Part shown: in pieces, positions 18,084-22,979 of the stretch
Layout of the letters: each line of letters begins with the position of its first letter
Position numbering within the stretch: the first letter of the stretch is position 1
IMG/VR virus record: IMGVR_UViG_3300021963_000686
Coordinates: 1 to 22,979 of that record
Direction: 5' to 3' (one strand)
DNA length: 22,979 bases
Source: a virus
Notes under the pieces: model-generated
Told to the model about the DNA's origin: nothing
The model's database searches: none
Seen by the model: the letters and a program-made list of their open reading frames with translations, nothing else
Translations under genes and position numbers: made by a program

Positions 18084-18208
18084 ACGATAAGTTCGTAAGG
18101 GACTTTGTTTTTGTACAGGGAATGATCGGTCCCAGGGCCGTGTGCGTATACAAGTTCCGGAAACTCCTACCTGTCAATGCACCACATGATTCTAGTATAA
18201 TTCAGCAT
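18080..18208 (-). CDS. Small ORF (42 codons) interrupted by one in-frame TAG
   Basis: The frame starts at ATG 18208, overlapping the TGA of the preceding gene (TGATG), and ends at TGA 18080-18082, overlapping the scaffold ATG (ATGA). It reads MLNYTRIMWCIDR, then TAG at 18167-18169, then 28 residues starting EFPELVYAHG and ending NKVPYELIV. The fit to both neighbours is exact, and the downstream half looks like a normal protein, so this is probably a true gene or one very recently broken. A second ATG in frame lies at 18187. Explanations: TAG read through or recoded (commonly as Gln in some phages), a fresh nonsense mutation, or a base-calling error. No start codon directly after the TAG is in frame. 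I do not recognise a function; the position points to capsid assembly. Confidence 0.55.
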
Positions 18209-18468
18209 CACTCATCCTTCTTGTCTAGTCTACCTAGACGAACAAAGGCTTCTTGACGCTCGCTTTTTAGAACGATTAGCAAATCTTGAATTGCTTCAGC
18301 TCTACCACATGCATGGGCTCTCTGGTCCGCAGGAATGTCGTACCTGATGGCATTGTTAACCTCAAGCTCAATGGCGTTTTCAAAGATAGTGGAAACTATA
18401 TTCCATTCGCTGTCTTCAATCCTAGCCAACTCGTTGAGTTGGGACTTGTTCAGATGTTTGCTCTTCAT
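18208..18468 (-). CDS. Small helical protein between portal and scaffold, 86 aa
   Basis: ATG at 18468 overlaps the portal's TGA by four bases (ATGA), so translation is probably coupled to the portal. The protein is predominantly helical and charged: NKSQLNELARIEDSEWNIVS, then NAIELEVNNAIRYDIPADQR, then GRAEAIQDLLIVLKSERQEA, ending LGRLDKKDE. There is no membrane span, signal peptide or recognised catalytic motif. Small helical proteins at this location are frequent in podovirus genomes and usually have no assigned function. A role in procapsid assembly is possible from context alone. Its TGA overlaps the ATG of the amber-containing frame downstream. Confidence 0.75.
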   Translation of the reverse strand: MKSKHLNKSQLNELARIEDSEWNIVSTIFENAIELEVNNAIRYDIPADQRAHACGRAEAIQDLLIVLKSERQEAFVRLGRLDKKDE

Positions 18469-20633
18469 TGTTGCATCGGGATTTGACCATTAACCATCTG
18501 AGTCTGCTCTTGAAGCTGCGGAGCGATAGGAGACACGCCTTGTCTGCCGATCTGCTTGTTCTTCTGCTGTTCAATAGACATCTGAAGGTTCTTGGTGTAG
18601 TTCTGGAAGATAAGGGCAAATGTCTGGTCCATTTGTGCAGCCTGCGCTGCCTTAGGATTGGACTGCATGACTTGCTGCATGATCTGCATCTTAGACTCAG
18701 CAGCCGGATCGTTTTCGACATATTGCGGCTCCATGCCAAGAAGCATGATTGCAAGGTCTGTCTTGACTTCCTTTTCCATCTTCTGGGTAGCAGAAGCCTG
18801 GTCGATGACGATTTCCTTAGCGATATCAGGAGAAATTGACTCACAGATCTTCATAATCAGTTTGTTTCTGTCAATAACGCCACCGCTATCAAGAGGAACG
18901 ACAAACTGCGTTATAGCACTCAGCTTTTCGCTGACCCAGGCCGGGTTAAGTTCATTGACATCAAACGACACGGCAAAATCAAACTGATTTGCGATGTCGG
19001 ATGACTTCTTGCTCAACTGGTAGTTGGTGATTCTCTCGATCTCTGCAGAGTCCATGTACTGCATAGAAAGTTGGAACATTTGCTGGTAGATTCTAGACCA
19101 AGTAGTAAGCCAGTTGTCCACCATGACTTGCTGCATCATTGCAGTCTTTTCCGGAGGGACATTAGGGTGCTGAAGGCCAAAATACTCAGCACAGTTCTGC
19201 TTAACTGTCTCAATGAGGTTGAAAGCCAACTGAGGGCTACCCTTTGGCGGTTCAAGAAACTGGTAGTCATCAGGAGTAGAGACAGGCAATTGCATGCCTG
19301 GACCGATAGACCCTATATAGCCGTTACGCTTCTTTACCTTAATCGGAGGAAGTGTTTCAAATGCAGTTCTATCACGGAGCGAATCATGCTGTGCCTTGAT
19401 TTCCGCTTGATCAGTAACGACAAGTTCAGGTATTCCTCTAGATTCGCAGAATATCTTTCTGATGTGTTCACGCCGGTAAGGCACAAACGGATAATTACCA
19501 TGTTCATAGTCTAGGCGTTCATGCTTTGCGCAAAGGTCGCTTCTGATGAACGGATTGAAGATCGTATAATAGATACAAGGCTTGCCGTCCTCGCCAATCT
19601 GTCTGGCGTAGGAATAGACTATTTCGATCAGGTTGTTGCCCCTGTACTGCTGGTTGGTGAGCAACGCTGCAGCCGGCACGATGTTAGGGTCGTTGTACCA
19701 AGTGTGATGACCGCTTGTCTGGATAACCTCCTCAACAAACTCCTTATCCCAGCCGTCATTCTCGATCATCGATCGGATCTCCACCTCATTCATGAAGACT
19801 CGTCTGAAGATAATTCTGGATCTTTCCAGTTCGATTGTTTCAGGCGGGAATGCGATTTCATCAAACGGCTTAAGTGCCGTGATGATCGGCAAGTTCTTCA
19901 CAACCGAATCAAAGAAAACTGTAGCCTTGCCGGTCTCACGCATGTCCTTGATGAACTTCATGGTCTGGTATTCATCAATTGGAACGACAGACTGAATAAG
20001 ACTAGCGTTGTAGCTATCCTTCTCCGGGTCCATGATATTCTGGCAGAAGTCCTTCAATGGGGTATTAGGGTCGTTCTGTTCTCCAGTTGCCTGGATCTCA
20101 GCCAGCTGCTCGATAGTAAGGGTTTCAGGTCTCTTGCCCAGCTGCTGATCCCAGCCGATATGCATGACGGACCAGCCGTATTGTTCTGCATATTGAGCGA
20201 GAAGGTGCGCCTCACGCTTAATCTCAAGGCCGAGCTTGTTGTCGATAATCCAAGTCATCAGCGTTGTGGCAGCACCAGCCATAGCAGCGTCATCGACAGT
20301 AATGCCGTTTACCTTTCTTCTGGCCTTTGTCCAAGCAGCCATCTTGATGGCAACAAGCTCGTTGATGATCTTATCAGCTAGACGAACCCTAACATCGGAT
20401 GCACCATCAAAAGGAAGTGCCGGGTCTTGGTCCTGTCTGTAGTCCGTATGCTTTTTGCCGTCCTCGGTCTGGCCTTCCCATCTGCAAAGACGCATGTCAT
20501 CGTTGGCATTCAGCTTGGCGATGTTGGCCCCATTGTACAGAGAGCGTTGAAGCTCATGTTGGAGCAATTTGATGTCAGGCTTGCCCTCGTTCAAGGCAAG
20601 CTTGTCTCTTTTAATTTTGTAGTCGTTTAGCAT
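18465..20633 (-). CDS. Portal protein, P22-like, 722 aa
   Basis: ATG at 20633 begins MLNDYKIKRDKLALNEGKPD. The length, 722, matches the large P22-type portals (725 residues in P22). Recognisable elements: an N-terminal segment with LPFDGASDVRVRLADKIINE, the wing region with IAFPPETIELERSRIIFRRV, and near residues 394-430 SRGIPELVVTDQAEIKAQHD followed by RTAFETLPPIKVKKRNG, a typical portal core pattern of a Gly-Ile-Pro-Glu helix leading to a conserved Pro-Pro loop. The last ~80 residues are rich in Gln and Met, compatible with a C-terminal barrel inside the capsid. The dodecameric portal forms the DNA channel and docks terminase. It overlaps the DNA-binding gene by 23 bases upstream and the 86-residue gene by 4 bases downstream. 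Confidence 0.88.
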   Translation of the reverse strand: MLNDYKIKRDKLALNEGKPDIKLLQHELQRSLYNGANIAKLNANDDMRLCRWEGQTEDGKKHTDYRQDQDPALPFDGASDVRVRLADKIINELVAIKMAAWTKARRKVNGITVDDAAMAGAATTLMTWIIDNKLGLEIKREAHLLAQYAEQYGWSVMHIGWDQQLGKRPETLTIEQLAEIQATGEQNDPNTPLKDFCQNIMDPEKDSYNASLIQSVVPIDEYQTMKFIKDMRETGKATVFFDSVVKNLPIITALKPFDEIAFPPETIELERSRIIFRRVFMNEVEIRSMIENDGWDKEFVEEVIQTSGHHTWYNDPNIVPAAALLTNQQYRGNNLIEIVYSYARQIGEDGKPCIYYTIFNPFIRSDLCAKHERLDYEHGNYPFVPYRREHIRKIFCESRGIPELVVTDQAEIKAQHDSLRDRTAFETLPPIKVKKRNGYIGSIGPGMQLPVSTPDDYQFLEPPKGSPQLAFNLIETVKQNCAEYFGLQHPNVPPEKTAMMQQVMVDNWLTTWSRIYQQMFQLSMQYMDSAEIERITNYQLSKKSSDIANQFDFAVSFDVNELNPAWVSEKLSAITQFVVPLDSGGVIDRNKLIMKICESISPDIAKEIVIDQASATQKMEKEVKTDLAIMLLGMEPQYVENDPAAESKMQIMQQVMQSNPKAAQAAQMDQTFALIFQNYTKNLQMSIEQQKNKQIGRQGVSPIAPQLQEQTQMVNGQIPMQQ

Positions 20634-20844
20634 TTGTTTTAATGTGGTTTATGAGATCGTCCCTGAAGAAGCGGTGATGACCGCCCTTTGTTTTGTATGT
20701 CTTGAGGTCACCGCATCTTCTGAGCCTATCGAGATAGTTCTCGTCCAGGCCGCTGAACCTCCAAGCTTCTGATCTGGTAAGGAGCAGGGGAACTCCTTCC
20801 GTATCAATATGAATATCCACCTCTAGGTTTAAATGTTTGTCCAT
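20611..20844 (-). CDS. MerR/excisionase-like helix-turn-helix protein, 77 aa
   Basis: ATG at 20844 lies inside the terminase gene (41-base overlap), and the TAA lies inside the portal gene (23-base overlap). A later GTG in the same frame could also serve as start. Residues 22-45 (LTRSEAWRFSGLDENYLDRL and the following RRCG) form the helix-turn-helix of the MerR/excisionase superfamily. KTYKTKGGHHRFFRDDLINH is the wing and second helix, with the usual G-G-H-x-R-F pattern. Such proteins bind specific DNA. In a packaging cassette the candidates are a small terminase-like DNA-recognition subunit, since no classical small terminase is visible, or a regulator of late genes. An integrase-linked excisionase is less likely because no integrase is near. 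The fold call is strong; the role is open. Confidence 0.8.
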   Translation of the reverse strand: MDKHLNLEVDIHIDTEGVPLLLTRSEAWRFSGLDENYLDRLRRCGDLKTYKTKGGHHRFFRDDLINHIKTNAKRLQN

Positions 20845-22381
20845 CGATGTAAATAGGGTCCATTACCGCAAGGTATCTGAGGCAATCAATAGGGTCTTTT
20901 GTTGCGCCCTTGTCTCCGTCTTGCCCGGTCCATTCCTTCATGCAATAGATGAGGTTTTCACACTTTTCTGATATAAACAACTTCGGTTGGTTCAGATAAG
21001 TGACAGGCTGGGACTGGTCATAGAAAAGCCAGTCATTTATGATAGATACGCCTTGATCTACATTAACGCCTGAGGCCGGTATGAAATCCAATGCGTTTTC
21101 GCCTTCCGCAAGCAAATCGATTACGGATATACCGCCTTCCATGGCTACTGCCTTTGTAGCACCGGCTCTTGGGTCGATGTATCGCTCAACGATTTCCTCA
21201 TCGCCCTCAAGATCTTTGATCAATTGCTGAATCTCCGCAATACCCATGCCAGCTCCGTTACGCTGAGCTGATCCGGGCTTTCCATCGGCTTTATCGCTGG
21301 GTAAGGCCCATTCTCCAATGCTCTGGTCGGGCCATTCTCTGTATATGTATTTGTTTCCATCTTTGTCGGTTCTGTACCAAAGCATAAACCAGTTTCTGGA
21401 TCCCGCAGGGTCACAAACCATGTAGTTAGTGCCTTTTTCAGGAATATCCTCAGGCTTTATGATGTGCGCCTCGCCAAATCGTGGGAATTGCGCACCGGCA
21501 AGCGATTCTGCCCATCCGTAGGCACGAATCTTAATCTCATATTTGTTTTTGCCGCTTAAAGCTTGGGAAAGCTGGTCGTAAGGGTTGTAGGGGTTGAAAA
21601 TCGAGTGGAAGAAGATTATTCCAGCATCATTGGTCCTAGATCGGGCCATATACGGCATGCAACCAGGCTTGCACCCAGGCACATGAATTTCTCCCTTGGG
21701 AAGTAGGTTGGCTTCCTTGCTTTCTATGATTCTGGAGCCGGCAATGTAGTTTTTAACGACCTGGGAGAAGCCTGTAATGGGCGTAAAGGTCACGATCATC
21801 TTGCCTCGTCTTGTGATGATACGATATCTCAGCGTTTCCAGCCAGTCCAACGGCACAAGCTCATCGCACCACACCATATCCACCTCACCACCTTCAATCA
21901 CATCACGCTTTTGGGCGTAATTCATGAAGAAGCATTGAGATCTGTTGGGGAGAACGAATGATCCGTCAGAAAAACCGTTTTTTTGGCTGTATTGTACATT
22001 CGTAATCTTGGATTTCTTCAAATTCTTATATTCAGACGGCAGATACTTGTAAATTATGTTCTGTTGCATCTGAATTGAAGACTTATCAGTTGTGTGCAAG
22101 CACCAGACCCTTGAATCTGGCTTTGAACACATCAATTGTACTATGCGTTTTGCGGCCCACTCGGTTTTGCCGGCTCGGTTGCCGCCCATAACAAGCACTT
22201 CTGTGCTTGTTTCAAGCATTTTATCGGCATCCTTCCAATGAAACGGCTCATATCCATGGCGATATGGGTCCAGTTTCTCTGCGAGTATCTTGTCTTCACG
22301 GAGCTGCAGGATCTCAGCGAGCTTATCTGCGCCATGGATCCGTGAAAGTTCATGCAACTCCTGCTCGGTGGGGGCCACCAA
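20804..22381 (-). CDS. terL: Terminase large subunit, about 525 aa
   Basis: ATPase and nuclease motifs are clear. Counting from TTG 22381: Walker A GGNRAGKT at 66-73; Walker B VDMVWCDE at 167-174 (D173, E174 catalytic); coupling motif TFTP at 198-201; nuclease acidic residues D324 (MVCDPAG), D403 (YIDPRAG) and D496/D499 (KDPIDCLRYL) of the RNase H-like fold. The enzyme translocates DNA into the procapsid through the portal and cuts concatemers. Start choice is uncertain: no ATG occurs before residue 55, well into the ATPase lead-in. TTG 22381 and GTG 22378 are adjacent candidates, and the frame is open back to CTG 22414, directly after the TAA of the upstream small gene. The extra 11 codons (with KQFVPTPHPV) look coding. 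An unusual Cys pair, GCKPGC at 236-241, lies between ATPase and nuclease domains. Confidence 0.92.
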   Translation of the reverse strand: MVAPTEQELHELSRIHGADKLAEILQLREDKILAEKLDPYRHGYEPFHWKDADKMLETSTEVLVMGGNRAGKTEWAAKRIVQLMCSKPDSRVWCLHTTDKSSIQMQQNIIYKYLPSEYKNLKKSKITNVQYSQKNGFSDGSFVLPNRSQCFFMNYAQKRDVIEGGEVDMVWCDELVPLDWLETLRYRIITRRGKMIVTFTPITGFSQVVKNYIAGSRIIESKEANLLPKGEIHVPGCKPGCMPYMARSRTNDAGIIFFHSIFNPYNPYDQLSQALSGKNKYEIKIRAYGWAESLAGAQFPRFGEAHIIKPEDIPEKGTNYMVCDPAGSRNWFMLWYRTDKDGNKYIYREWPDQSIGEWALPSDKADGKPGSAQRNGAGMGIAEIQQLIKDLEGDEEIVERYIDPRAGATKAVAMEGGISVIDLLAEGENALDFIPASGVNVDQGVSIINDWLFYDQSQPVTYLNQPKLFISEKCENLIYCMKEWTGQDGDKGATKDPIDCLRYLAVMDPIYIDGQTFKPRGGYSY

Positions 22382-22414
22382 GACTGGATGCGGAGTTGGA
22401 ACGAACTGTTTCAG

Positions 22415-22543
22415 TTACTTTTTTGCCTTACGCTTGACGCTGTAGGCAATTGCCAGGGCCTGCTTGACAGGCTTACCGACCCCAAGCTCTGCCTTGAGGT
22501 TGTTGGTAAAGGCATTCTTTGAAGAAGATTTCTTGAGAGGCAT
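22415..22543 (-). CDS. Small basic protein, DUF6496-like, 42 aa
   Basis: ATG at 22543 overlaps the TAA of the upstream small gene by one base (TAATG). The sequence starts MPLKKSSSKNAFTNNLKAEL and continues with GKPVKQALAIAYSVKRKAKK. This MPLKKG-S-K...N.....GK...QA.AIA...K pattern matches small proteins found in many phages and sometimes annotated as DUF6496; their function is unknown. It is strongly basic and could bind nucleic acid. A purine-rich ribosome-binding motif (GGGAGG) lies 9 bases before the ATG. Immediate position ahead of terminase is typical of the family. Confidence 0.75.
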   Translation of the reverse strand: MPLKKSSSKNAFTNNLKAELGVGKPVKQALAIAYSVKRKAKK

Positions 22544-22677
22544 TAGCACATACCTCCCTTGTAGTTCTTCTTGGGGCCGGACTTGCTCTTCTTGTATTCG
22601 GCCTCGGTCTTCATCTTCTTTTCCATGCGTTCATAGGACTTGGACTCGCCGGCTTCATGTTTGTTGTTTTTCTTCAT
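22543..22677 (-). CDS. Small Lys/Glu-rich protein, 44 aa
   Basis: ATG at 22677 overlaps the TGA of the previous gene (ATGA), and the TAA overlaps the next ATG by one base. It reads MKKNNKHEAGESKSYERMEK and then a Lys-rich stretch ending KKNYKGGMC. It is hydrophilic, probably helical or disordered, with one terminal cysteine. No family function is known to me. The coupled junctions on both sides and the lack of other coding potential support it as a real small gene in the cluster before terminase. Confidence 0.65.
   Translation of the reverse strand: MKKNNKHEAGESKSYERMEKKMKTEAEYKKSKSGPKKNYKGGMC
22553..22558 (-). promoter_or_regulatory. Shine-Dalgarno-like GGGAGG
   Basis: GGGAGG on the minus strand ends 9 bases before ATG 22543. 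It is the only strong ribosome-binding motif I noticed in the window. Because it also encodes Lys-Gly-Gly of the upstream small protein, it may have a double role or be coincidental. Confidence 0.45.
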
Positions 22678-22805
22678 AGGAATAATTTGTCTAATGGATT
22701 TTCGTCATCGTCCTCTTCTTCTTCTTCAAGTTCAGGATCGATGATGGGCCAAAGATATTTAGAAACGGCCTTTCTTGGGGAACGGCTTACCTTTTTGGGA
22801 GCCAT
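22674..22805 (-). CDS. Small protein with basic start and acidic end, 43 aa
   Basis: ATG at 22805 begins MAPKKVSRSPRKAVSKYLWP. The second half is an acidic run of Glu and Asp (starting DPELEEEEEDDDE) ending NPLDKLFL. Its TGA overlaps the next ATG (ATGA). The first 47 bases overlap, in another frame, the 27-codon gene upstream. Charge segregation suggests a small binding or chaperone-like protein, but nothing is recognisable. Codons GAA/GAG/GAT/GAC in the acidic run form a low-complexity DNA tract, so some caution is due. Confidence 0.55.
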   Translation of the reverse strand: MAPKKVSRSPRKAVSKYLWPIIDPELEEEEEDDDENPLDKLFL

Positions 22806-22842
22806 ATTCCTTGTTTTTTGTGTCTTTGTAGGTCTTACCCAT
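22759..22842 (-). CDS. Tiny basic protein, 27 aa
   Basis: ATG at 22842 lies 2 bases after the TAA of the partial gene upstream. The product starts MGKTYKDTKNKEYGSQKGKP and ends FPKKGRF; it is strongly basic and Gly/Lys-rich. Openings of the form MGKTYKD are seen in very small phage proteins, in my recollection. It overlaps the next small gene by 47 bases in a different frame. The short length makes this tentative; the tight junction and biased composition are the support. Confidence 0.4.
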   Translation of the reverse strand: MGKTYKDTKNKEYGSQKGKPFPKKGRF

Positions 22843-22844
22843 TG

Positions 22845-22979
22845 TTATTGAGAGCGTCTGACATCGTCAGCAGCGGAATAGTCGATAGGCTCTTGGCCTC
22901 TGGAGGCAGGCTTGCGGTTGACCATGTAGTTGCCGGTTCTTGCCTGCTGTTCAAGATAAGCTTGGTGGGCGGCGGCGGT
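22845..22979 (-). CDS. C-terminal end of an unknown gene, start outside window
   Basis: The frame is open from the right edge to TAA at 22845-22847, giving the last 44 residues: TAAAHQAYLEQQARTGNYMV, then NRKPASRGQEPIDYSAADDV and RRSQ. It is hydrophilic with a Tyr/Gln/Arg-rich end. There is not enough to assign a family. The stop lies 2 bases before the next small ATG, so it belongs to the same transcription unit. Confidence 0.55.
   Translation of the reverse strand, partial: TAAAHQAYLEQQARTGNYMVNRKPASRGQEPIDYSAADDVRRSQ

Noticed and set aside
18148-18177. Promoter-like TTGACA and TTGTAT with 18-base spacing on the minus strand, before the scaffold gene
   Set aside because: The bases are explained by the amber-containing frame and no leader follows. 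It remains possible as an internal late promoter but there is no independent support.
19521-20381. 286-codon open frame on the plus strand
   Set aside because: It is antisense to the portal gene, which is well supported. All genes here are on the minus strand.
22711-22732. Repetitive GAA/GAG tract
   Set aside because: It encodes a Glu/Asp run in a small gene; low complexity alone, with no sign of a microsatellite or array.
1-22979. tRNA genes (including a suppressor tRNA), CRISPR arrays, insertion sequences, attachment sites
   Set aside because: None was seen on either strand by reading. The region is almost fully occupied by protein genes.

Overview
The window is the late (structural) region of a tailed double-stranded DNA bacteriophage. 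Every gene I can support lies on the minus strand, so transcription runs from the high coordinates to the low ones. The gene set is a large terminase, a P22-like portal of 722 residues, an acidic coiled-coil scaffold, an SU10-type major capsid protein, a gp4-like adaptor, a beta-rich tail hub and short fibre proteins. There is no tape-measure, major tail tube or sheath gene. This indicates a short-tailed (podovirus-like) particle. The host cannot be read from the sequence. Strong Shine-Dalgarno motifs are nearly absent and most genes touch or overlap their neighbours, so translational coupling is probably the rule.

Layout in transcription order. 22979-22415: the tail of an unknown gene, then four tiny charged genes packed with overlaps. 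22381-20804: large terminase. 20844-20611: a MerR/excisionase-like DNA-binding protein that overlaps both terminase and portal. 20633-18465: portal. 18468-18208: small helical protein. 18208-18080: a small reading frame that fills the gap exactly but has one in-frame TAG. 18083-17100: scaffold. 17074-16019: major capsid protein. 16018-14883: a conserved-looking small protein and the head-tail adaptor. 14879-13952: two small beta/fibre proteins. 13948-13817: a one-span membrane peptide. 13817-12174: tail hub. 12174-11011: fibre-like protein. 11009 to the left edge: three consecutive genes that look like internal ejection proteins. The last of these is a giant protein of at least 2604 residues that runs off the window. 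No gap between genes exceeds 300 bases, and no tRNA, CRISPR or insertion sequence was seen.

How it works together: terminase and portal package DNA into a shell built on the scaffold; the adaptor, hub and fibres close the vertex and contact the cell; the three internal proteins probably leave with the DNA. The closest functional parallel is the T7 gp14/gp15/gp16 set: a small protein with a Gly-rich membrane segment, a mid-size helical protein and a very large multidomain protein.

The most unusual signals are: (1) the amber-interrupted ORF at 18080-18208, framed by TGATG and ATGA junctions, in a window where none of 21 visible stop codons is TAG; (2) the giant protein, with a zincin-like HEAGE element and a modular, repeat-linked C-terminal part; (3) the DNA-binding gene wedged between terminase and portal, a possible small terminase or late regulator.
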